NCBI RefSeq assembly: GCF_024055575.1
Contig: NZ_JAMXOE010000010.1
Coordinates: 1 to 64,000, forward strand
Length of the DNA stretch: 64,000 bases
DNA from: Mucilaginibacter flavidus
Lineage (GTDB): Bacteria > Bacteroidota > Bacteroidia > Sphingobacteriales > Sphingobacteriaceae
Reading direction: 5' to 3'
The notes under the pieces are model-generated. The model worked only from the letters and a program-made list of their open reading frames with translations, was not told where the DNA came from and did no database searches. Made by a program: the position numbers and the translations under genes. Below are positions 7,955-16,269 of the stretch, one piece after another (position 1 is the stretch's first letter; every line of letters starts with the position of its first letter).

Positions 7955-8097
7955 ATGCTTTGTACCTGCCTGTTAAATCCTAAATTGCGAATTTTCGAAC
8001 TATTGTAAATATTCGATCAATTCATTAATAATTTACGATATGCCATTGAATTAAAAAAGAAATAGTATAAATTCAAATATTTAAAAATCTAAACCTA

Positions 8098-8496
8098 ATG
8101 AATACAATTAGTCTCAAAATAACCGACGAAACTTTTGCAGGAAAAATATTAAATGAGATCAGCATAGTGGTTTCCAGTGAGCGTTTAACCGTGAAAGATA
8201 TTATTGCAGCCAGGGTTTATGCCGAAGTGGAAGATTATAACAATCGGATGCCCCAGGTATTCAATGGGCTGGTTCAACCAAAGGATGCCGAAATTGCTTT
8301 AAATGGCTTTCGGTTGAAACCGGCAAAAAAAGTGGATGCGGAAAAACAGCTTTACACTGCACTTGATGCTTTTCAGAAAAATGGTTTTTTTGTGCTGATT
8401 GACAATAAGCAAGCCGAGTCATTGGACGAGGAGGCTATTGTGGACAAAAAAAGTGTTGTAAGTTTTGTAAAATTAACACCTCTTGTAGGAGGCTGA
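8098..8496 (+). CDS. Small beta-grasp (MoaD/ThiS/ubiquitin-like) protein ending in Gly-Gly
   Basis: 132 residues. The start of the chain (ISLKITDETF, SIVVSSERLTVKDII) fits strand-strand-helix of a beta-grasp fold. The end (FFVLIDNKQAESLDEEAIVDKKSVVSFVKLTPLVGG, read in pieces) follows the MoaD/ThiS pattern: 'V-x-V-N-g...l-x-d-g-d-x-V-x-f-x-P-x-v-G-G'. The last two residues are Gly-Gly at the very C-terminus, as in proteins that are adenylated or conjugated there. Only 2 bp separate it from the next gene, so they form an operon. The final codons GTA GGA GGC also provide the Shine-Dalgarno sequence of that gene. Moco or thiamin synthesis is unlikely because no partner genes are present. Family assignment is mine and unconfirmed. 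Confidence 0.6.
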   Translation: MNTISLKITDETFAGKILNEISIVVSSERLTVKDIIAARVYAEVEDYNNRMPQVFNGLVQPKDAEIALNGFRLKPAKKVDAEKQLYTALDAFQKNGFFVLIDNKQAESLDEEAIVDKKSVVSFVKLTPLVGG

Positions 8497-8498
8497 TC

Positions 8499-11084
8499 AT
8501 GGGTATAGTCAATTTTCTGAAACAGTTCCTAACCAAAAGCGCTTCAAGTGTTGCTCTGGTAGAAGACACCTCTAACGACAAACTTTTTGATAAACTTGTA
8601 TATAACTCTTGGGCTGAATTTGGAGTAAATAAATGGTGGTGGGATTTTAAGGCAGCTGAATCCATAGCCTTTAAAGATGATGTCCTTAGTCTTAATGATA
8701 AAGTAAAGGTTTCATTTATCGTTTACCTGGTTAAAAGAATTCATAACTTCTATGTTTCGCATAGATCGATGTCATCGGCTGACCGTGATTACCAGCGTGT
8801 AAATGTCTGCCAGGCATTTCTAAACCATTTGTTTAAAACAAGAATTGATATGGAAGATGACGATTTTGAGATCATCATCAATACTGCCATCTTATATAGC
8901 AAGAAAAACAGCTACGTAAAGGTCCCTTTAAAAGCTATATTAAATCAATTACAAAAGAAACATGACGTGCTGCCGCTGCCCGAAAGCCTGCAAGTTGTTT
9001 TAGCCGCATTACTTAGTAAACTGAAGAGTTCAGATGACTTTTGTGCAGAGTTGGAGCGTGCCAAGCTTAAGGAACAAGTTAACCATATATTATTCCCTCC
9101 GCAAAATAGTGAGTCGCTAAGGACAGTCCTTTTTCCAGGCGATGATGATTTCCCCATTTTAGCAAACACAAGCATCGCCTTATTACCCGCTGACGAAAAA
9201 GCTCTCTGGTACCAGCTTTTTACCATATGCAAAAAGGCGAGTGGTGCAAAGCCATCCAAAAGATACCTTGACGAAGGTGACGCCATCATAACCCAACTTG
9301 GAGATCGGTTTAAGCGAACATTGGTACCGTGGCTTGATTATTTAATTAGCTTGAAAGAGCGGGAGAAACGCAATCCGCAAACGGTTGGCAATCATACTTA
9401 TATTGTAATATCATACGAGTTCATATCGCCGCCAGCGACAGAGTGTCTAAAGGGTTTGATTTGGCTCTGTGCGCTATCAAAAGACGCTTCGTTGATCAAT
9501 CGTATTGCGCTATTGGCTGACAGATCTTATCGTAAAATTCCCGGTCAAGGCCAAACCTCCACAGCAATTGGCAATGCCTGTTTGTTCACATTATATAAAA
9601 TAGAAGGGCTGGAAGGAATAAGCCATTTGTCGCGACTCAAGGTTCGGATCAAACTAGCCAGTACTTTAAACCTCATAGAAAAATACCTAGTGCAAGCTGC
9701 TGAAGAAAGGGACATCCCTGTTGGTAATATAGAGGATTTAGCCGTTGATGATTTTGGATTAATTGATGGCGAAAGGGCATTTGATATTGGTGACTATAAG
9801 GCCATTTTAAGAATAGAGAAAGTTGGGAAGATAAGCATCAACTGGTTAAAGGCCGATGGTTCGATACAAAAATCAGAACCAGTTGCCATTAAAGAGAAGC
9901 ATGCCGGTGAGTTAAAAGAGATAAAACTTATAGCTAAACAGATTGAAGTGAATTTAAGCGCCCAGCGCGACAGAATTGAGGGTAGCTTTAAACAGGGCCG
10001 CAAGATGTCATGGTTACACTTTGAAACATACTATTTTAATCACGGTTTGCTAGCTTATCTCAGCCGTAAGCTGATCTGGAAAATGGAGACCAAGTCCGAG
10101 ACAATTGATGCTTATTGGATAGATGGGCAATGGATAAATCAGGAGCAACAAATAATAGAAGCAACTGAAGTAAAAAGTATATTCCTTTGGCATCCGGCCA
10201 CTTCCACAGTTGAAAATGTAAGGGCATGGCGAACATTCTTCCTGGTGAAGCAAATTCAGCAACCTATTAAACAGGCTTTCAGGGAAATTTACCTGCTGAC
10301 CGATGCCGAGGTTAATACCCGTACATACAGTAATCGAATGGCCGGACATTTACTTAAGCAATATCAGTTCAATTCATTGGCGAGTATCCGCGGTTGGAAA
10401 TATACCATACAGGGCCAATTTGATAATGGTGCCAATGGAATAGCAAGTCTTAAATTACCAGAATTTCATCTTGTGGCGGAATACTGGACCAACGCCGTTG
10501 ATGCGGAAAATGCAATTAACAGCAGCGGTATCTTCAATTATGTAGCTACGGACCAGGTAAGGTTTATTTCCACACAACTGTCTGGCCCGGTCCACTTAAT
10601 TGATATACCAGTGGTAGTATTTTCGGAAGTAATGCGTGACGTTGATCTGTTTGTCGGCGTCGCCAGTGTGGGCAATGATCCTAATTGGCGCGACAACGGC
10701 GGTTTGCCTGCCTACGGCGATTACTGGCAGAACTATTCGTTCGGTGATTTGACAGAGGTTGCCAAAAGTCGTAAAGAGATTTTAACACGATTGCTGCCAC
10801 GTTTGAAAATTGCCAAGGTAGCAGAAATCAGGGATAAATTTCTAGTAGTTCAAGGGAAGAAAAGAACCTATAAAATCCATTTGGGAAGTACCAATATCTT
10901 AATGGAGCCAAACGATCAGTACCTGTGCATAGTGCCAGATCGTAACCCCAAAAATGTAACTGAAAATCTGTTTCTGCCGTTCGAGGGAGATAACGGGCTT
11001 TCGGTAATTATCAGTAAAGCCCTTTTGCTAGCTGACGATGATAAAATTAAAGATGTTACTATCACCAGGCAAATAGAGCGTTAA
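8499..11084 (+). CDS. DUF4132 domain protein
   Basis: 861 residues, cytoplasmic, no signal or membrane segment. The N-terminal 500 residues look alpha-helical and repeat-like (helical pairs such as DEKALWYQLFTICKKAS, TECLKGLIWLCALSKD), probably a scaffold. From about residue 425 to the end it matches DUF4132 (DFGLIDGERAFDIGDYKAIL; then KQIQQPIKQAFREIYLLTDAE, RTYSNRMAGHLLKQYQF, IRGWKY). DUF4132 is also found in E. coli YehI/MolR-type proteins and has no proven biochemical role. The gene starts 2 bp behind the Gly-Gly protein with AGGAGG at the right spacing. The pair looks like a functional unit: a possible ubiquitin-like modifier and its large partner. No kinase, nuclease, E1 or JAB motif was seen. 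Confidence 0.78.
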   Translation: MGIVNFLKQFLTKSASSVALVEDTSNDKLFDKLVYNSWAEFGVNKWWWDFKAAESIAFKDDVLSLNDKVKVSFIVYLVKRIHNFYVSHRSMSSADRDYQRVNVCQAFLNHLFKTRIDMEDDDFEIIINTAILYSKKNSYVKVPLKAILNQLQKKHDVLPLPESLQVVLAALLSKLKSSDDFCAELERAKLKEQVNHILFPPQNSESLRTVLFPGDDDFPILANTSIALLPADEKALWYQLFTICKKASGAKPSKRYLDEGDAIITQLGDRFKRTLVPWLDYLISLKEREKRNPQTVGNHTYIVISYEFISPPATECLKGLIWLCALSKDASLINRIALLADRSYRKIPGQGQTSTAIGNACLFTLYKIEGLEGISHLSRLKVRIKLASTLNLIEKYLVQAAEERDIPVGNIEDLAVDDFGLIDGERAFDIGDYKAILRIEKVGKISINWLKADGSIQKSEPVAIKEKHAGELKEIKLIAKQIEVNLSAQRDRIEGSFKQGRKMSWLHFETYYFNHGLLAYLSRKLIWKMETKSETIDAYWIDGQWINQEQQIIEATEVKSIFLWHPATSTVENVRAWRTFFLVKQIQQPIKQAFREIYLLTDAEVNTRTYSNRMAGHLLKQYQFNSLASIRGWKYTIQGQFDNGANGIASLKLPEFHLVAEYWTNAVDAENAINSSGIFNYVATDQVRFISTQLSGPVHLIDIPVVVFSEVMRDVDLFVGVASVGNDPNWRDNGGLPAYGDYWQNYSFGDLTEVAKSRKEILTRLLPRLKIAKVAEIRDKFLVVQGKKRTYKIHLGSTNILMEPNDQYLCIVPDRNPKNVTENLFLPFEGDNGLSVIISKALLLADDDKIKDVTITRQIER

Positions 11085-11133
11085 AATGGAAAAATAGTCC
11101 TTCTATAAATTTGCTTCCAAACCTGATGTTTTG

Positions 11134-11270
11134 TATCTTTATATCGTAAGATTTGTAAATAGTCTGCATCAAAAAATGGTTAGTAATTCGGTGCGTAGTT
11201 CATCGAGGACCATATAAAGTATTGTAAGTCAATAGGGTTTTAATCGTGTTGGATTCCCCTACGGGCTACA
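11134..11270 (+). repeat. Element-end repeat B, ending in a tRNA-like 3' fragment
   Basis: Same order of blocks as 7774-7910: TATCTTTATATCGTAAGATTTG, ATCAAAAAATGGTTAGTAA, TTCGGTGCGTA, then a less similar middle part (TATAAAGTATTGTAAGTCA). It ends in GGATTCCCCTACGGGCTAC, which resembles the T-arm and acceptor end of a different tRNA. So the two copies share the element side but not the tRNA side. Confidence 0.55.
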
Positions 11271-11272
11271 AA

Positions 11273-11322
11273 GGCAGTGTGAGTGTGGGAGCGAGAGCGG
11301 GACACTCACACTGCCTTTTCTT
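11273..11322 (+). terminator. Long perfect hairpin behind repeat B
   Basis: GGCAGTGTGAGTGT / ACACTCACACTGCC, a 14-bp perfect stem with a 15-base loop, followed by TTTTCTTC. It has the same place as the terminator behind repeat A. The following bases to 11385 repeat the theme CACTC/TCACACTCAAA several times. Confidence 0.7.
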
Positions 11323-11385
11323 CATTGCTCACTTTCACACTCAAACTATCTCTATACTCACGTTCACACTCAAAGCCTTATCGTC

Positions 11386-11736
11386 ATGTTCGATTTCGAA
11401 AACCTGGAAGTCTACAAAAAAGCTAAAGCCTTTAATTCTGTTGTTGGTAAGATGATTTTGACCAATCCTTCATTGGATGGAACAACCAAAAATCAATTGA
11501 GGCGAGCCTCGTTAAGTATCGTATTGAACATAGCAGAAGGGACAAGCAGGTTCAGTAAGGCCGACAGGAAAAATTTTTGTGTTGTAGCAAGATGTTCGGC
11601 ATTTGAATGTGTTGCTGTTTTAGACATATTAAAGGATGACGGTGTGCTAGCCCCTGATCTTTTTACAACACTTTATAAGCAGGCAGAGGAAATTTCGAAA
11701 ATGCTGTTTGCGATGATTAAAAATCTGGAAAGTTAA
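11386..11736 (+). CDS. Four-helix bundle protein (S23 / 23S rRNA intervening sequence family)
   Basis: 116 residues beginning MFDFENLEVYKKA and containing RRASLSIVLNIAEGTSR and the F-x-x-x-A-R-x-S-A-x-E pattern, here FCVVARCSAFECVAVLDIL. These mark the TIGR02436/PF05635 four-helix bundle family. Members form small pentameric helical bundles; one branch (Avd) is the accessory protein of diversity-generating retroelements. No reverse transcriptase or template repeat is near, so Avd function is not supported. The stand-alone copies in Bacteroidota have no known role. It is a single gene between two terminators. Confidence 0.85.
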   Translation: MFDFENLEVYKKAKAFNSVVGKMILTNPSLDGTTKNQLRRASLSIVLNIAEGTSRFSKADRKNFCVVARCSAFECVAVLDILKDDGVLAPDLFTTLYKQAEEISKMLFAMIKNLES

Positions 11737-11799
11737 AATTATTATCGCGTTAGTTTTCAGCTCTGACGGGCAAAGGATACGCAGTCTCCGGGCATAGTA

Positions 11800-11836
11800 G
11801 TTCGTAGTAGGAAACTACGAACAGCGGCTTTTTTTT
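11800..11836 (+). terminator. Terminator after the four-helix bundle gene
   Basis: GTTCGTAGT / ACTACGAAC perfect stem with a five-base loop and, six bases later, eight T. It closes the single-gene unit. From 11837 to 12148 there is no gene; the stretch has AT-rich promoter DNA close to 12149. Confidence 0.7.
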
Positions 11837-12148
11837 ACGCGTGTATCGCGAGTGTGGACATCCAGATCACTAAGCGTTCCATTTTTCCGCACGGAACACC
11901 CTGGATATAGCGGAACACGCTGATTATCAAGCATTTTTAATTTGCTGCTTTTGAAATTACCTGATAATCAGAGATTTAATTCAGGGTTTACAGGCTGGGT
12001 TTACAGTATAGCCCGGCACAGTAGTAACTTACTGATATCCAAAATATTATAAAATAACAGGCTTTACACCTGTAAACCCACTCAAATTTACGGAATAAAT
12101 TGTATGCATCAATTTATTTCTTTAATTTTACATAAACAATAAAGAGAT

Positions 12149-12691
12149 ATGAATGCGAACTTAAGCCTTGACCTCCTGGACGATTACATCGCCGGCAAGA
12201 AAAAAGCCGACGATGTTTTGGCCTTACCGCGTATCAGTAAAAAAGATCTGGAAAACCTCACCCAGGTGGAAACCGACTACCTGTATGAGCAAATCAGCCA
12301 AACCTATTACAGCCTGGAGGGCGAAAAGCGGGACCTGTTCACCCGCAAGATACAGCCGCTGCTGTCCGGCAGGTCAAACAAGGAAGCATGGGAACACAAT
12401 CATTCGCAAATCAACGGCGCCATTGAAAAGCTGGTTGGTGAAACCGGCGCTATGCCCTCCCATAGCGCCCTGGCCCGCGAAACCGGCCTGAGCCGCCAAA
12501 CCATTATCAAGCACCTGAAGGAATGTGGAAGTCAACCCGCCTTACGGTCCGGGGTGGAACAGTTAAAAAATATGGCCCCGACCGTGCTGTCAAAAATTTA
12601 TGAGCTCGCCTGCACCGGCGACATAAAAGCCGCCCGCCTCTATTTCGAAATAATCGGTTCGCTAAGCCCCCGCGCCGCCCCTGGATTATAG
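12149..12691 (+). CDS. Helix-turn-helix DNA-binding protein of unknown role
   Basis: 180 residues. The middle contains a clear helix-turn-helix, SHSALARETGLSRQTIIKHLKE (about residues 103-124), preceded by INGAIEKLVGETGAMP. The N-terminal 80 residues are helical and charged. The C-terminus ends abruptly in LSPRAAPGL; the DNA behind stays GC-rich for about 40 bases, so the gene may have lost its tail. Codon use is markedly GC-richer than in the genes on either side, a hint of separate origin. It may be a regulator or a phage-related replication initiator-like protein. No partner gene is attached. Confidence 0.65.
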   Translation: MNANLSLDLLDDYIAGKKKADDVLALPRISKKDLENLTQVETDYLYEQISQTYYSLEGEKRDLFTRKIQPLLSGRSNKEAWEHNHSQINGAIEKLVGETGAMPSHSALARETGLSRQTIIKHLKECGSQPALRSGVEQLKNMAPTVLSKIYELACTGDIKAARLYFEIIGSLSPRAAPGL

Positions 12692-12839
12692 TGAATGGGC
12701 AGCGGAAAACCTGGAACACGCGAAAAGTAAGGAAACATGCTGATGATCAGCTATTCAATATTATCCTTTTATTTTCTGTTTTAGCTTATAATAAGCGTAT
12801 TCCGTTTTGGATCAATTGACTTTGTGTCCAAATGGAATT

Positions 12840-12950
12840 TGTTTCGCAAGCAGAATGCTTGCTACATTTTAGGTCGGAGTTACGCTGCGCTAAACTTCGA
12901 CCAGGTGGGGGGAGGACGCTTAACCGGGCGGGGGAACTTTTTCCCTTTTT
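12840..12950 (+). repeat. Intergenic cluster: two hairpins, TTAACCGG motif and terminator
   Basis: In order: GCAAGC agaat GCTTGC (12846-12862), GGTCGGAGTT / AACTTCGACC (12872-12902), the 18-mer GGACGCTTAACCGGGCGG (12914-12931) and a terminator GGGGAA/TTTCCC + TTTTT (12931-12950). The 18-mer recurs exactly at 20608-20625 and in shorter form at 16123 and 18436. It stands just before the Septu-like pair and looks like the edge of an inserted module. Confidence 0.6.
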
Positions 12951-13033
12951 GTATCCCCTGTAACTGTATAAATAAAATATTGGAATTATATCCGTATTTT
13001 TCGGATTCAAAACCACTCAATTATCACCGCTCA

Positions 13034-14959
13034 ATGAAAATTATTGCTGTCCGGCCACATATTGGTTGCAATCCCAATTTCCTTAAAGTATTAAAAAGCA
13101 ATAAACTTTATAGATTTTATACCGATTACGAAATTGACCCTCAAGATAAATTAACTGTCGAAAATGAATTAGCTGAAGACGTTTTTTTCAATGAAAAAAC
13201 CTCTGAACAGTTGACTGTTAATATTTCAGCAATTGTAGGAAAAAATGGATCCGGGAAAAGCAGTTTGATTGAACTCATTATGAGGGCGATTAATAACATT
13301 GCTTTTGTGTATATGAAACCTAGCCATAAGCTCATCTTTATTCCCAAAGTAAACCTTGACCTTTTTTTTGAGGTTGACAGCGAATTTTATAAGTGTCAGC
13401 TTAAAGGGAAACAGATAAGTTTTTATAAAAGAAATAAAGAGACTAAGATGATCAAGGACGCCGTTAAGGATTTTGATCTTAGAAATTTTTTTTACACGAT
13501 TGCCGTCAATTATTCTCACTATGCCTATAATTTGGGCGATTTCGCTGGCGAGGGTGGTTGGCTGACCGGGGTTTTTCATAAAAATGATGGCTACCAGACA
13601 CCACTCGTACTCAATCCGTTTAGGGAAGCGAATGATATTGCGATTGATAACGAAAAACATTTAGTCAAATCGCGTCTTATCGTAAACTTAGCCCTTGCAA
13701 TGCAGAATAAGAATATCGAAATGAAAAAACTTTCGGACGGGGCTGAGGTACAATTCATCCGGCTAAAAAAAAGGACGGGGATTGACAAGACACCAATTTA
13801 CAGTATTACAGAGGATAGGATAGATAAGGACGGAAAAATAGAATTGGTAGATGTAAACGTTACCGTCGGGGATATTTTTTCATTACAAGAGAGAGTTACG
13901 TTTTTGAGAAGGCTTGCGATAGTTTATAAGTTTCCATATGATGACGATCCTGAAGCGAAATATAAAGAAGTTTATGATTATTTAATTTACAAGACGGTCC
14001 GAATTGCGATCAAATATTTCAGGGAAGATCTGATATTCTTTGAAAAAGGCAAAAAATTTGATTCGGTTAAACTGGATAAATGGATTAGTAATTTATTAAA
14101 GGAACCGAGCCATATCACCCTAAAACTCCGTCAAACAATAAACTTTCTGAATCAAGAACATTTCAAATATGAAGATCGGGATTTAGATTTAATAGCCCTT
14201 GATAAAAGTATATCGGGGATAAATGAAAACCGAAAGAAAAAAATTGAAGTTATAGACTTAATTCCACCTCCCATTTTTGATGTTGAGATTTTCCTTAAAA
14301 CCACTCATGGAAAGAAAATCATTCCTTTCAGTTCATTGAGTTCCGGAGAAAAGCAGCTTACCTATTCAACAAATTCATTGTTATACCACTTATTAAATAT
14401 CGAATCGGTCTATTCAAATACGTCAAAAAGAACCGCTTATAGAAATGTCAATATTTTTTTAGAGGAGGTGGAGCTTTATGCTCACCCGGATATGCAGAGA
14501 AAATACGTCTCTACCATTCTCAGTGGGATAAAAAATCTTGGGCTAAAGAAAATTCGTGGTATAAACATCAGTTTTCTTACACATTCTCCTTTTATACTTA
14601 CCGATATCCCTAATTCAAATATTCTTTTTCTGACGGATAATGGCAACATGCTCGAAAAATCAAAATGTCCCAAAACATTTGGAGGAAACATTCATGATTT
14701 GCTAGCAGATAGCTTTTTTCTTAAGGAAGGAACAATTGGTTCTTTTTCTCATGAAGTCATTAACAAAGTCATTGAGGATATAAATAAGCTAGATAAAAAT
14801 GCAGCAAAGAAAGTAAAAGATCAGTTACTAAGTGTAATTGAAATAATCGGTGAACCTTTTATCCGAATGAAAGTTTTTGACTTATTTTATTCAAAATTTT
14901 CCAAGGAAAACAGAATTTTAGAGCTTGAGGAAGAATTAAAGAGATTAAAAAATGATTAA
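13034..14959 (+). CDS. AAA/ABC-type ATPase of a Septu-like defence pair (PtuA-like)
   Basis: 641 residues from ATG 13034 (MKIIAVRPHIG); the frame is open 70 codons further upstream, but that part runs through hairpin DNA and a terminator and is not credible. Walker A GKNGSGKSS lies at residues 70-78, an ABC signature SSGEKQ at about 437, Walker B IFLEEVELYAHPD at about 472 and a switch His in FLTHSPFIL at about 515. This is the layout of SMC/OLD-like AAA_15/AAA_21 ATPases. The gene overlaps the next by 8 bp (ATGATTAA), whose product is an HNH nuclease: the same pairing as PtuA-PtuB of Septu and the effector pair of Septu-type retrons. No reverse transcriptase is present. Role in anti-phage defence is inferred from this pairing. 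Confidence 0.8.
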   Translation: MKIIAVRPHIGCNPNFLKVLKSNKLYRFYTDYEIDPQDKLTVENELAEDVFFNEKTSEQLTVNISAIVGKNGSGKSSLIELIMRAINNIAFVYMKPSHKLIFIPKVNLDLFFEVDSEFYKCQLKGKQISFYKRNKETKMIKDAVKDFDLRNFFYTIAVNYSHYAYNLGDFAGEGGWLTGVFHKNDGYQTPLVLNPFREANDIAIDNEKHLVKSRLIVNLALAMQNKNIEMKKLSDGAEVQFIRLKKRTGIDKTPIYSITEDRIDKDGKIELVDVNVTVGDIFSLQERVTFLRRLAIVYKFPYDDDPEAKYKEVYDYLIYKTVRIAIKYFREDLIFFEKGKKFDSVKLDKWISNLLKEPSHITLKLRQTINFLNQEHFKYEDRDLDLIALDKSISGINENRKKKIEVIDLIPPPIFDVEIFLKTTHGKKIIPFSSLSSGEKQLTYSTNSLLYHLLNIESVYSNTSKRTAYRNVNIFLEEVELYAHPDMQRKYVSTILSGIKNLGLKKIRGINISFLTHSPFILTDIPNSNILFLTDNGNMLEKSKCPKTFGGNIHDLLADSFFLKEGTIGSFSHEVINKVIEDINKLDKNAAKKVKDQLLSVIEIIGEPFIRMKVFDLFYSKFSKENRILELEEELKRLKND

Positions 14960-15902
14960 TATATCTTATAACGATAATAATGCCGAAATACACTATTTGG
15001 CATTAGCTGATCAACTGCAGACAAGGTTAGGTAATATTATTAAGTCTAGAAAGGTTACGATTAACTCCGTAAAATATTATGTCGATAACGTGTTACTTGT
15101 GTATTTAAAGACACTTCAGACAGAGTCAAATCTAAAAGCCCTTATAACGGCAAGGCCTGAAAAGTTCCGCGGCATCATCAAAACATTACGGAGGAGAATC
15201 CCAAATATTCTGGATAGCACTTCCGATTCAAATAGAGTTTTGTATAATCTATTCATTAAAAGCGGGTACGATGATGAAAGCTTCAAAAAACTGGATTTCA
15301 TTGAAAGAATTGGAATGGATACCTGTGTTTATTGTAATCGAACCTATACTTTTTCTTTGGAGAAGAAGAAAAAAATAAAGCCAGAAATTGATCATTTCAT
15401 GCCTAAGAGTAAATATCCTTTCCTAGGCGTATCCTATTACAATCTAATTCCTAGTTGCCAGATTTGCAACGGACTGGATGCGAAAAACCAGAACGATCCC
15501 ATAGATTATGGTGTGCGGAATCCTTATGATATTAAAAACTCGGATTTTAAATTCCGTTATGAAATCAAAACTGGAAATGTTCTAAATACACTGACTGATT
15601 CCCAAAGCATCGCTCTTTCTTTTTCAAAAAAAATAAATGGTAATCTCAAAATGTTCAAACTCCAGGAATTATACGATAAACATAAGGATCATGTAGTAGA
15701 ACTTATTGTTCTGAGTAAATCAAAATATGTTGAAACCTACCGTGAATATTTAAGATCGTATAAAGAGAAAGGTTTAAAATTCAGCGATAATGAAATCGAC
15801 AGGATGATCATGGGTAATTATGTTTCAGAAATAGAGCTACATAAAAGACCTCTGGCAAAATTATATCATGATATAGGAAAGCAGTTGGGGTTGATAATTT
15901 AG
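14952..15902 (+). CDS. HNH endonuclease of a Septu-like defence pair (PtuB-like)
   Basis: 316 residues. The HNH core is visible: CVYCNRTY (about residue 124), EIDHFMPKSKYP (about 145), YNLIPSCQICNG (about 165), giving C-x2-C...D-H...N...C-x2-C with a structural zinc. It fits HNH nucleases of the TIGR02646/PtuB type. The N-terminal 110 residues are helical and probably bind the ATPase partner; this makes it longer than small PtuB proteins. Start ATG lies inside the end of the ATPase gene (8-bp overlap), so translation is coupled. A weak terminator (AGCCAC...GGCGGCTTTTTTT, about 16033-16065) follows. Confidence 0.8.
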   Translation: MINISYNDNNAEIHYLALADQLQTRLGNIIKSRKVTINSVKYYVDNVLLVYLKTLQTESNLKALITARPEKFRGIIKTLRRRIPNILDSTSDSNRVLYNLFIKSGYDDESFKKLDFIERIGMDTCVYCNRTYTFSLEKKKKIKPEIDHFMPKSKYPFLGVSYYNLIPSCQICNGLDAKNQNDPIDYGVRNPYDIKNSDFKFRYEIKTGNVLNTLTDSQSIALSFSKKINGNLKMFKLQELYDKHKDHVVELIVLSKSKYVETYREYLRSYKEKGLKFSDNEIDRMIMGNYVSEIELHKRPLAKLYHDIGKQLGLII

Positions 15903-16024
15903 TCACGGCTATTAGACTGACTGTAATAATGTCATCATTGCCAGCCTGAGCAGGACTCACAATTTTTGCTATACTGCCAACCTTTTTTAGTCTTCTAAAA
16001 GCAGTTCGATATTCTTCCCTTAAA

Positions 16025-16137
16025 GGCTACACAGCCACTTTGCAAAAGTAAGGCGGCTTTTTTTGTTTACTGTTGCATCGCGGGCGCGAATACCCGCAAT
16101 TATTTTCAGTTAAGCATGAGCTGCTTAACCGGGCAAG
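16025..16137 (+). repeat. Cassette-border repeat, left copy
   Basis: GGCTACACAGCC, AAAGTAAGGCGGCTTT, CAATTATTTTCAGTTAAGC and GCTTAACCGGGC appear in the same order at 18350-18450. Inside it GTTAAGC / GCTTAAC forms an inverted repeat and GCGGG...CCCGC another. The two copies enclose the two-gene cassette 16270-18193. Confidence 0.65.
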
Positions 16138-16195
16138 GTACACGGCCGTTTACATCCCAGTCCGGATACCCGGCTTCATAAATTTGTTTAATACC

Positions 16196-16222
16196 AGCCC
16201 GCGAAAGCGGGCCTTTCTTTTA
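16196..16222 (+). terminator. Terminator GCCCGC-GAAA-GCGGGC
   Basis: A perfect 6-bp stem with a GAAA tetraloop followed by TTTCTTTT, about 50 bp before the next start codon. It has no gene directly in front, so it insulates the cassette from upstream transcription or is left from a lost gene. Confidence 0.7.
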
Positions 16223-16269
16223 TTAAACAATTGTGCTAAATTTATCCTAAATCTTATTTTTCTCCTGAA

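Noticed and set aside
11246..11455. Direct repeats of CACTC/TCACACTCAAA as a CRISPR-like array
   Set aside because: The units are short, irregular and have no spacers of constant size; no CRISPR array was seen anywhere in the window.
11386..11736. Avd accessory protein of a diversity-generating retroelement
   Set aside because: The fold family fits, but there is no reverse transcriptase, template repeat or variable target gene in the window.
12824..13033. N-terminal 70-residue extension of the ATPase
   Set aside because: It runs through hairpins, the TTAACCGG motif and a terminator, and is not protein-like; ATG 13034 is the natural start.
13034..15902. Retron with Septu effectors
   Set aside because: No reverse transcriptase frame and no msr/msd-like inverted repeats were seen on either side.
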